Below are positions 56,949-64,000 of a DNA stretch of 64,000 nucleotides, one piece after another. The DNA is from Prosthecodimorpha staleyi (lineage in GTDB: Bacteria > Pseudomonadota > Alphaproteobacteria > Rhizobiales > Ancalomicrobiaceae). Each line of letters starts with the position of its first letter. Position 1 is the stretch's first letter. The notes beneath the pieces are model-generated. The model ran no database searches. It was given only the letters and a program-made list of their open reading frames with translations, and was not told where the DNA came from. The translations under genes and the position numbers were made by a program. The DNA lies in the NCBI RefSeq assembly GCF_018729455.1, contig NZ_JAHHZF010000004.1:1-64000 (forward strand), written 5' to 3'.

Positions 56949-58769
56949 ATGGGGCCGTCGTCGGGAGGCCGGACAGGCGAGATGCGCGCGGCCGGGGCCG
57001 GGGTCGGCCCGGCCGACATCCTGCGCCGCAGCCGCGCGGGCTTCGTCGGCGTCGCGCTGGCGGGCGCAATGGTCAATCTCCTGTCGCTGTCCGGCTCGGT
57101 CTACATGCTGCAGGTCTATGATCGCGTCATCCCGGCGCGCAGCGTCTCGACGCTGATCGGGCTGACCGTCCTGCTGGCCCTGCTCTATGTCTGCTACGCG
57201 GTCTTCGACCAGTTGCGCCTGCGCCTGCTCGCCGCGATCGCCGGGCGCATCGACCAGCAGCTGCGCCGGCCGGTCTTTGACGCCTCCCTCGGCCTGTCGC
57301 TTGCCGGGGCCGACGCGGTCGCGGCCGGCACGCCGCTGCGCGACCTCGACCAGATCCGCAGCTTCGCCGCCGGTCTCGGCCCGGCCGCCCTGGTCGACCT
57401 GCCCTGGTCGCCGCTGCTGCTCGCCCTGGTCTTTCTGATCCATCCGGCCCTCGGCGTGGCCGCTTTGATCGGCGCGCTGGTCATCGTGGCCCTGACGGCG
57501 CTCGCCGAACGGCTGAGCCGCGAGCCCGTGCGCGACGCCGCCTTTGCGGGAGCTGCCCGCAATGCACTGGCCGACACGGCCCGGAGGCAGGCCGAAACGG
57601 TGGCAGCTCTGGGCATGCGCGGCCGGCTCGGCGAGCGTTTCGCCGAGCGCGCCGCACGCTTCGTGACGGCGAGCGAGACCGCAAGCCTGACCGGCAACCT
57701 GCTCGGCGCCATCTCGCGGGTCCTGCGCCTGTTCCTGCAATCCATCATTCTGGGCATCGGCGCCTGGCTGGTCATCCACCAGGAGGCGACGCCGGGCATC
57801 ATCCTGGCCGCGTCGATCACCGTGACCCGAGCGCTGGCCCCGATCGAGGTGGCGATCGCCAATTGGCGCGGTTTCCTGGCCGCTCGTGACAGCTATGCCC
57901 GGCTCGGCGAGACGCTGGCGCGTTTCGACCGGCCGGAGCCCGCCACCTCCCTGCCCCTGCCGACCCGGGACCTCGTCGTGGACGGGCTGCACTTGGCCGC
58001 GCCCGGACAGGACCGCGCCATCCTGGCCGATGTCTCGTTCCGCCTTTCGGCCGGCGACGGGCTCGGCGTGATCGGACCGAGCGCGTCGGGCAAGTCCTCG
58101 CTGATGCGCGCCCTGGTCGGCGTCTGGCCGCCGCGACGCGGCACGGTCCGGCTCGACGGCTCGACACACGACCATTGGGCGCCGGATGCGATCGGCCGGG
58201 CGATCGGCTACCTGCCGCAGGAGATCGCGCTGATCGAGGGCACCATCGCGGAGAACATCGCCCGGTTCGATCCGTCGCCCGCTCCGGAAGCGCTGGTGGC
58301 CGCGGCCCGGGCCGCGGGTGTGCACGACCTGATCCTGCGCCAGCCCGGCGGCTACGATGCACGCATCGGCGAGGGCGGCCTGGCGCTCTCGGCCGGCCAG
58401 CGCCAGCGCATCGCGCTCGCCCGGGCTCTCTACGGGGACCCGTTCCTGGTCGTGCTCGACGAACCGAATTCCAATCTCGACGCGGATGGCGAGGCAGCGC
58501 TGGCCGAGGCGATCCGGGGCGTCCGGGCACGCGGCGGCATCGCCGTTGTGGTCGCACATCGGCCGAGCGCGCTGGCCGCGCTCGACAAGGTCGCGCTCGT
58601 GCAGAACGGCCGTCTTGCCGCGATCGGGCCCAAGGACGAGGTGCTGCGCGCGACAGTCCGGCCGCCGGGCCGTGTCCCCGCTGCCGAGGCGACGACCGGT
58701 GCGGCCTCGACCGGCGCGACCGTCACGGCGTTGGCCGACCGGCGCGAACCGCGGCCGGAGGCGCCATGA
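56949..58769 (+). CDS. Type I secretion system permease/ATPase (PrtD-like)
   Basis: This 606-residue ABC exporter has a membrane domain of about six helices (roughly residues 30-300) and a nucleotide-binding domain. Walker A is GPSASGKSS (376-384), signature LSAGQRQR (480-487) and Walker B LVVLDEPNSNLD (about 499-510). There is no N-terminal C39 peptidase-like domain, so it fits the PrtD/AprD class that exports RTX-type or similar proteins without a leader. Its stop overlaps the start of the HlyD-type partner. No outer-membrane TolC gene is present. Confidence 0.9.
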   Translation: MGPSSGGRTGEMRAAGAGVGPADILRRSRAGFVGVALAGAMVNLLSLSGSVYMLQVYDRVIPARSVSTLIGLTVLLALLYVCYAVFDQLRLRLLAAIAGRIDQQLRRPVFDASLGLSLAGADAVAAGTPLRDLDQIRSFAAGLGPAALVDLPWSPLLLALVFLIHPALGVAALIGALVIVALTALAERLSREPVRDAAFAGAARNALADTARRQAETVAALGMRGRLGERFAERAARFVTASETASLTGNLLGAISRVLRLFLQSIILGIGAWLVIHQEATPGIILAASITVTRALAPIEVAIANWRGFLAARDSYARLGETLARFDRPEPATSLPLPTRDLVVDGLHLAAPGQDRAILADVSFRLSAGDGLGVIGPSASGKSSLMRALVGVWPPRRGTVRLDGSTHDHWAPDAIGRAIGYLPQEIALIEGTIAENIARFDPSPAPEALVAAARAAGVHDLILRQPGGYDARIGEGGLALSAGQRQRIALARALYGDPFLVVLDEPNSNLDADGEAALAEAIRGVRARGGIAVVVAHRPSALAALDKVALVQNGRLAAIGPKDEVLRATVRPPGRVPAAEATTGAASTGATVTALADRREPRPEAP

Positions 58770-60097
58770 CGGCGTCCGGTCCCGCCATCCCGATCGATCC
58801 GGATATTGCCGCGACCCGCCGGATTGCGCGGCTGGTGCGACTCGTCCTCCTGGCCGTCGTCGGGCTCATCGGCGGCCTGGGCAGTTGGGCGGCGATCACG
58901 CCACTGGCCGGTGCGGTGATCGCGCAGGGGGTGTTCGTCGTCGACAGCTACAGCAAGAAGGTCCAGCACCCGAGCGGCGGCGTGGTCGCGGCAATTCGCG
59001 TGAAGAACGGCGACCACGTCGCGGAGGGCGACATCCTGGTCCGGCTCGACGAGACGCAAGCCCGTGCCAATCTCCAGGTTCTGTCCGGCCAGCTCGACCA
59101 GTTGGCTGCCGTCGAGACCCGCCTGCGCGCCGAACAGCAGGATCTCGAGCGACTCTTCTTTCCGCCGGACCTGGCCGAACGCGGCGGCGATCCGGCGGTC
59201 GCCGCAATACTTGCCGCCGAGACGCGGCTGTTCGAGAACCGGCGCGAGGCGCGCGCCGGCCAGAAGTCGCAATTGGTGGAGCGCAGCCGGCAGCTTGAGA
59301 ACGAGATTTCCGGGCTGGAGGCACAGCTCGCCGCCAACCGGCGCGAGACCGAGTTGATCGGCATCGAACTGGAGGGCGTGCGCGAACTGTTCCAGAAGAA
59401 GCTGACGCCGCTGACCCGCCTGACCGCGCTCGAGCGCGACGCCGCCCGCCTCGACGGCGACCGCGGCCGCCTCGTCGCGTCGATCGCGCAGAGCCGCGGC
59501 CGGATCGCCGAAATCGCCCTGCAGGCGATCCAAATCGACCAGGACGTGCGTTCTGAGGCCTCCCGGCTCCTCAGCGACGTCCAGGCGCGCAGCGCGGAAC
59601 TCGCCGAACGTCGTACCGCGGCGGTCGACATCCTGAAGCGGGTCGACATCCGCAGCCCGCGCAACGGTGTTGTTCACGAACTGGCGCTCCACACGGTCGG
59701 CGGCGTGATCGGCGCCGGCGAGCCGCTGATGACGATCGTTCCCGCCGAGGACAGCCTGGTGGTGGAGGCCCGCATTTCGCCGCAGGAGGTTGACCGGATC
59801 AGTATCGGCCAGCCGGCGGCGATCCGGCTCAGCGCCTTCAATCAGCAAACGACGCCGGAAGTCTCCGCGCGGGTGATCTTCATCTCGGCGGACCTGCAAC
59901 GCGACCCGCAGTTGAACATTTCCTATTACCTTGCGAGGCTCAAGCTCGACGGTGGCGGTACCGCCGTTTCGGCCGAGACGCGTCTCGTTCCCGGCATGCC
60001 GGCCGAGGTCCACCTGAAGACAGCCGAACGTACGGCATTGTCCTTCCTGTTGAAGCCGTTGACCGATCAGATGGCACGCTCCTTCCGCGAAGACTGA
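58766..60097 (+). CDS. Type I secretion membrane-fusion protein (HlyD family)
   Basis: This 443-residue adaptor has an N-terminal membrane anchor (LVRLVLLAVVGLIGGLGSWA), a split biotinyl-lipoyl-like domain (YSKKVQHPSGGVVAAI and ... IRSPRNGVVHELALHTVG) and a long coiled coil between them (about residues 90-290). The C-terminal beta domain contains ISPQEVDRISIGQPAAIRLS. It links the ABC exporter to an outer-membrane channel. GGAGG precedes the ATG, which overlaps the ATPase stop (ATGA). Confidence 0.93.
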   Translation: MTASGPAIPIDPDIAATRRIARLVRLVLLAVVGLIGGLGSWAAITPLAGAVIAQGVFVVDSYSKKVQHPSGGVVAAIRVKNGDHVAEGDILVRLDETQARANLQVLSGQLDQLAAVETRLRAEQQDLERLFFPPDLAERGGDPAVAAILAAETRLFENRREARAGQKSQLVERSRQLENEISGLEAQLAANRRETELIGIELEGVRELFQKKLTPLTRLTALERDAARLDGDRGRLVASIAQSRGRIAEIALQAIQIDQDVRSEASRLLSDVQARSAELAERRTAAVDILKRVDIRSPRNGVVHELALHTVGGVIGAGEPLMTIVPAEDSLVVEARISPQEVDRISIGQPAAIRLSAFNQQTTPEVSARVIFISADLQRDPQLNISYYLARLKLDGGGTAVSAETRLVPGMPAEVHLKTAERTALSFLLKPLTDQMARSFRED

Positions 60098-60687
60098 TGC
60101 CGCGAGCGCTGCGTTCGTCTCGTGGTCCGCATCTCCGCCTCCCTTTCACCTGCGGCGCGGGTGACCCGATCGGCTCCGGGCATGGCATTGCTTCCCCATC
60201 AACTATTCGGGCTTCGCTGGAAGTCAACCAAACCGAGATCGGTAGTATGTATTCCTACGGATGCACATTCCGCGGTACTGATTGGGAGGATATTCTTATT
60301 GAATTCTCTTTAATTACATGGCATTTCAATTTGTTTCTGCATATTTTCTGATTTGTACCGTAAAATACTATTACAAAACAGATATTTATTGACTACTCAA
60401 CCCAGGGTCGATTGTTTCGCTACGTCGTGCTGTAATAATGCTTTCCGGACCGTGCCGCGAGGTCGTGGCCCTGGTTCCGATCAGGTTCGCCTGTACGGGG
60501 ACGGACATCTGCCCGACGCGCGATCCGGCCTTCCGTGCCGATAGTCTCGGAAGGCGGGTCCGCTCCGACTGACCGCCGCCGTGCCGGACCAGGGGTGTGG
60601 CCTCGCGTTGTCCCATTGCGTGCTGTCGTCCGGATCCGAGGCATATCCCGTTCAGGAACGAGCCTCGGCTGAAGAAGCGAAGTATCG
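60098..60687. other. AT-rich gap after the secretion genes, with a possible tiny ORF
   Basis: This 590-base gap has an AT-rich core (about 60225-60440), in contrast to the neighbours. A 34-codon frame (ATG 60247 to the TGA ending at 60351) encodes a Phe/Ile/Leu-rich peptide but has only a weak ribosome-binding site. Possible promoter boxes for the Hpt gene are TTGTTT at about 60413 and TAATAA at about 60434. No recognised gene is present; the region may be a remnant of acquired DNA. Confidence 0.35.
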
Positions 60688-61032
60688 ATGCCCGATTTCG
60701 ACGATGATAGCATTCTGGCCCTGATCGCGGTCGTCGGCGCGCCCCGGCTGACCGAACTGGTCGACAAGCTCGAGGTCGACGCCGGCGGCCTACTTGCCGA
60801 AATTGCCGCGGCGGTCTCGGCCGGGAACGATGATCAGCGGCGCGCGGCCGCACACCGGTTGACCGGCATGCTGGCCCTGTTCGGAGCCCGGGCCGCCGAA
60901 GCCGGTGCGCGCCGTATCGAGACGATGGGCAAGGGATTGTCACCCGCCGCGGGAGAGATCGACGCCCTGTGCGGATTGGTCGATGCGGCGGTTCGCGGAT
61001 TGAAGGCGCGGATTGCCAAGCATTCCGGATGA
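60688..61032 (+). CDS. Histidine phosphotransfer (Hpt) domain protein
   Basis: This 114-residue protein is a stand-alone Hpt module. It has an all-helical sequence with the phosphorylation histidine H56 in RRAAAHRLTGMLALFGA, the usual A-H-x-L-x-G pattern. It would relay phosphate between a kinase receiver and a response regulator. It ends only 8 bases from the end of the convergent response-regulator gene. Confidence 0.85.
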   Translation: MPDFDDDSILALIAVVGAPRLTELVDKLEVDAGGLLAEIAAAVSAGNDDQRRAAAHRLTGMLALFGARAAEAGARRIETMGKGLSPAAGEIDALCGLVDAAVRGLKARIAKHSG

Positions 61033-61040
61033 CGGAAGCC

Positions 61041-61778
61041 TCAGGCCTGCCATCCGGTTTCGCCGCGGGTCGGTCCGGCCGAGACGGTTTCGACGGGGAC
61101 CGCGAAACGATAGCCGAGCCCGCGGACGCTTTTCAGATAATCCTCGCCGCCATGGGCGGACAGGGCCGTCCGCAACTTGCTGACCAGCACATCGACCGAT
61201 CGGTTGTCGGAGCGCCCGCCGTGACCATGCAGCGCAATCGAAATCTGGGCGCGCGTCAGGGCCGCGTCGGCCTGATCGACGAAAAGTTCCAGAAGCCGAA
61301 ACTGCCCGCGCGTCAATTCGACCGGCTTGCCGTCGACGGTCAGTTCCTGCCGCTTCAGATCGAGACGGAATGGGCCGAACCGGTAGACCACGTCGCTGAC
61401 GCGGGCGACTTCGGTGCCGAACAGGCGCTCGCGGATGCGACGGACCCGCACCACCATTTCGCGCAGGACGACCGGCTTCACCAGGAAGTCGTCCGCCCCG
61501 AGCTCCAGCGCCACGATCCGATCGAGCGGCTCCCCGCGCGCGGAAACGACCAGGATGCCGAAACGGAAATCTCGGAACGTGCGGATGATTTCCAATCCCG
61601 ACGCGTCCGGCAGGACCAGATCCAGCACCACGACGCTCGGCTGCACTGTCAGGCAGAGATTACGGGCCTCGGCTACCGTAGCGGCCTCATGGACTTCGAA
61701 TCCCTCCTGCCGGCAGGCAGTGGCATAGACTTCGCGGGTGATCGGATCGTCGTCGACGACGAGAACGGGAAAACTCAC
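61041..61778 (-). CDS. OmpR-family response regulator
   Basis: This 245-residue regulator has a receiver domain with acidic residues D9-D11 (VLVVDDDP), phosphorylation site D53 (VVVLDLVLPDASG) and K101 (DDFLVKPVV). A C-terminal winged helix follows (VELTRGQFRLLELFVDQ, then SVDVLVSKLRTAL and VRGLGYRFAVP). I start at GTG 61778 since the receiver begins right there; the frame stays open 41 codons upstream without domain support. It diverges from the histidine kinase gene. Confidence 0.92.
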   Translation of the reverse strand: MSFPVLVVDDDPITREVYATACRQEGFEVHEAATVAEARNLCLTVQPSVVVLDLVLPDASGLEIIRTFRDFRFGILVVSARGEPLDRIVALELGADDFLVKPVVLREMVVRVRRIRERLFGTEVARVSDVVYRFGPFRLDLKRQELTVDGKPVELTRGQFRLLELFVDQADAALTRAQISIALHGHGGRSDNRSVDVLVSKLRTALSAHGGEDYLKSVRGLGYRFAVPVETVSAGPTRGETGWQA

Positions 61779-61887
61779 GCCTGCATCCCGGATAAAGGAG
61801 AAAGCCAACGGACTTCGCCATGGTGGCGAGTCGCCCGGCTGAGTCCATAGCCAGCCGTTATCACATAGTCCTTCGGCAAGTGGCACG

Positions 61888-61914
61888 CCACCCCCTTTCA
61901 TGAATAGGGGGTGG
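61888..61914. promoter_or_regulatory. Perfect 9-bp inverted repeat between regulator and kinase genes
   Basis: CCACCCCCT (61888-61896) and AGGGGGTGG (61906-61914) form a perfect inverted repeat around 9 bases. The element lies between the divergent response-regulator and kinase start codons. It may be an autoregulatory operator; only TTT follows it on the plus strand, so it is a poor terminator. Confidence 0.5.
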
Positions 61915-62031
61915 TTTCACGAAATGATTTGGCAATGACAAAGTCGGATTTCGAGGCCGCGATGACATGAGCCCTGCAACCGGTCCCGATCTGAAATGCT
62001 AGAACAATTCCAACAACGACGAGCAGGCACG

Positions 62032-64000
62032 ATGAACGTCGCAAGGCACCGTCTCGAACCGCGCGGGCTGATTCTGGCCGTTGCCGCGGCCCTGATTGCT
62101 GTGGCCTGGGCTGCGGTCTTCGGCGTTCTCTACATCGATGAACGCAGGGCCGAAGACGCGACACGGCAAGATGTTACCACAACTGCCGCGATCTTCTCCG
62201 AGCAGGCCCTTCGCGTGATCCGATCGATCGACGACGTGCTGCGCTTCGCGGCGAGCGGGATCGCCGACGACCCGTCTCCGGACGCCCTCCGCCGCCTGGT
62301 CCAGCGCAAGGTTATCGATCTCGATCTGTTGGTCCAGCTTGCTTTCGTCGATCCGCAGGGCCTCACGCTCGGGACCGACAGGGGACCGGATCCGAATGTC
62401 ACGTCGGTCGCCGATCGCGAGCATATCCGTGTCCACCTCGACCGGAAGACCGAAGGGCTCTTTGTCGGCAAACCGGTCGTCGGCCGGGTCTCGAAGCGTT
62501 GGTCGATCCAGATCACACGACGGATCGAAAGGGCGGACGGCAGCCTCGTCGGCGTCGTCGTCGCCTCCCTCGACCCCCATTTCTTCGAACGCTTCTGGTC
62601 CAAGACGATCGGCAACCAGCCGATCTGCCTGCGCCTGATCGGTCGCGACGGCGTCCTTCGGGCGCAATCGGACGACGTCGAACAAGCCCTGGCAGACAAT
62701 CCGGACTTTTCAGCCACGGTCGCCGCCCTGGATGCGGCGGGCGGCCAGGGGGTCTTCCAGGCGGATCAGTCCGCCCTCGTCAGTCTGCGGGCCGTCGAGG
62801 GCTTCCCCCTGCTCGTCTCCGCCGAGATGGCCCGCAGCAAGGTCGCATCCCTGATCCATGTTCCGGCCCTGTTGACCGTTGGCGCGCTCGCCACCCTCTC
62901 GATCCTGCTGATGGCCGCGCTGGTCTGGCGGTCTCAGAACCATCTCGCCGCCGAGCAGCGCCGCTCGACCGCTTCGGAGAGGCGGCTGAGAGAGGCGGTC
63001 GACGCCCTGCCGGATGCCTTCACCATGTACGACCCGTCTGGGCGCCTGGTCGCATGCAACCGCGCATTTCTTGCCTTCGTCGGCCTCGATAGCCCCGCCG
63101 AGGCGATCGGACGCGCGCATGAGGACCTCGTCCGCAGGGGCGTCGCAATCGGCACCTTCCCGGATGCGGGCAAGCACCCGGAAGACTATGTGGCGGCGCG
63201 ACAGCGCCTGTTCGAGGCGGTCGAGCCGAACTACGAGTTCCGCGCTTTCGGCGACCGGACATTCACGATCACCCAGCGCCGCACCGAGGCCGGCGACACC
63301 GTGGCGATCCGGGTGGAGGTCACCGAGCAGCGCCGCCGCGAAGCCGAACTGGCCGCCGGTCGCGAGCGGCTGAAACTGCTGGCGGAGGCCGCCGACGCCG
63401 CGAACCGGGCCAAGACCCAGTTCGTCGCGACCATGAGCCACGAATTGCGCACGCCTCTGGTCGCCATCACGGGCTATGCGCGCCTGCTTTCCGAGGAACC
63501 GATCGGCGGCCGGGCCGCCGGCTATGCGGCGACGATCGTCGCCTCCTCCGAGCACCTTTCGGCGCTCGTCACGGACGTCCTGGATTTCAGCCAGCTCGAA
63601 GCCGGCGAGATGGCCCTGTCGCAGGCGCCGTTCGACGTCAAGGACTGCGTGGAGCAGGTTGCCGCGATCGCCCGTGGACTGGTCGGCACCAAGCCGGTGA
63701 CGATCCGGACCGAGGTCGCTCCGGATATCGGCTCGCGCCGCGGCGATCTGATCCGCATCCGCCAGATTCTGATCAACATCGCCGGAAACGCCGCCAAGTT
63801 CACCGATGACGGTCAGATCCTGCTCCAGGCCGCATGCCTACCGGACGGAGGCGGGATCGAACTCGTCGTCGCCGATACCGGACCGGGCATTCCGGCCGGG
63901 GACCGGGAGAAGGTGTTCGAACCGTTCCGTCAATTGGAGCGGCTGAACGAACAGGGCCTGCGCGGAACCGGCCTCGGTCTTGCGATCAGCCGGCGACTGG
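62032..64000 (+). CDS. Sensor histidine kinase (partial, runs past the window end)
   Basis: This 5' part of a kinase gene encodes 656 codons to the window edge. It has an N-terminal membrane helix (LILAVAAALIAVAWAAVFGV) and a periplasmic dCache-like sensor of about 240 residues. A second membrane helix (ALLTVGALATLSILLMAALVW) is followed by a PAS domain (EAVDALPDAFTMYDPSGRLV). HisKA follows with H470 in TMSHELRTPL, then HATPase_c with N-box GNAAKFTDDG and G1 motif VADTGPGIP. The last visible codons are GTGLGLAISRRL. A receiver domain may follow outside the window, which would suit the nearby Hpt. Confidence 0.92.
   Translation, partial: MNVARHRLEPRGLILAVAAALIAVAWAAVFGVLYIDERRAEDATRQDVTTTAAIFSEQALRVIRSIDDVLRFAASGIADDPSPDALRRLVQRKVIDLDLLVQLAFVDPQGLTLGTDRGPDPNVTSVADREHIRVHLDRKTEGLFVGKPVVGRVSKRWSIQITRRIERADGSLVGVVVASLDPHFFERFWSKTIGNQPICLRLIGRDGVLRAQSDDVEQALADNPDFSATVAALDAAGGQGVFQADQSALVSLRAVEGFPLLVSAEMARSKVASLIHVPALLTVGALATLSILLMAALVWRSQNHLAAEQRRSTASERRLREAVDALPDAFTMYDPSGRLVACNRAFLAFVGLDSPAEAIGRAHEDLVRRGVAIGTFPDAGKHPEDYVAARQRLFEAVEPNYEFRAFGDRTFTITQRRTEAGDTVAIRVEVTEQRRREAELAAGRERLKLLAEAADAANRAKTQFVATMSHELRTPLVAITGYARLLSEEPIGGRAAGYAATIVASSEHLSALVTDVLDFSQLEAGEMALSQAPFDVKDCVEQVAAIARGLVGTKPVTIRTEVAPDIGSRRGDLIRIRQILINIAGNAAKFTDDGQILLQAACLPDGGGIELVVADTGPGIPAGDREKVFEPFRQLERLNEQGLRGTGLGLAISRRL

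Overview
The window is a high-GC chromosomal segment of an alphaproteobacterium, most likely order Hyphomicrobiales (Rhizobiales). Supporting signs are the dapF-mtaB-ftsY run, ccmA/ccmB divergent from acnA and followed by DUF1223 and DUF2794 genes, an sdhCDAB operon, an invasion-associated-locus-B (IalB) protein, an Omp19-like AprI/Inh lipoprotein, and a mesaconyl-CoA hydratase typical of the ethylmalonyl-CoA pathway. I cannot name a genus. There is no rRNA, CRISPR array, transposase, integrase or prophage. One tRNA, tRNA-Thr(CGU), is present.

Layout. 0.4-6.4 kb: cell-envelope proteins (DUF4139, VWA, GyrI-like), tRNA-Thr and a methyltransferase, mostly on the minus strand. 6.4-9.8 kb: the dapF-mtaB-ftsY housekeeping operon. 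9.8-12.2 kb: ccmA-ccmB followed by a glycosyltransferase-like gene where ccmC is usually expected. 12.5-18.6 kb: acnA with a strong terminator, DUF1223, DUF2794, a glutamine amidotransferase and a TerB-like protein. 18.7-29.5 kb: a periplasmic GH3 enzyme converging on an eight-gene peptide or N-acyl-amino-acid uptake and hydrolysis operon (LysE, RidA, M20 deacylase, binding protein, two permeases, two ATPases), then leuD. 29.8-35.7 kb: small genes, including thpR, a fucosyltransferase-like protein, an AhpD-like protein, a protease-inhibitor lipoprotein and two tandem GNAT acetyltransferases.

35.8-39.7 kb: sdhCDAB with a DUF3052 gene inserted between sdhA and sdhB, a clear terminator and a promoter overlapped by an inverted repeat. 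40.3-42.6 kb: a DinB protein and an unrecognised multi-pass membrane protein whose core is unusually AT-rich. 42.6-46.7 kb: mesaconyl-CoA hydratase, then a coupled oxidoreductase-pdxY-DUF429 operon. 46.8-50.5 kb: three small membrane proteins, rlmN and IalB. 50.9-53.7 kb: an ECF sigma factor without an adjacent anti-sigma gene, a dipeptidase and a quinone oxidoreductase. 53.8-56.7 kb: a second GH3 enzyme behind an exported ankyrin protein. 56.9-60.1 kb: a type I secretion ATPase and HlyD pair without a visible substrate. 60.7-64 kb: an Hpt protein, an OmpR-type regulator and a histidine kinase that runs off the window, probably one phosphorelay.

The most unusual points are the AT-rich orphan membrane protein (41.1-42.6 kb), the type I exporter followed by an AT-rich spacer and split phosphorelay, the three-gene small-membrane-protein cluster, the DUF3052 gene inside sdh, the altered ccm cluster and several perfect operator-like inverted repeats. 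All functions are inferred from sequence motifs read by eye; no database search was run.
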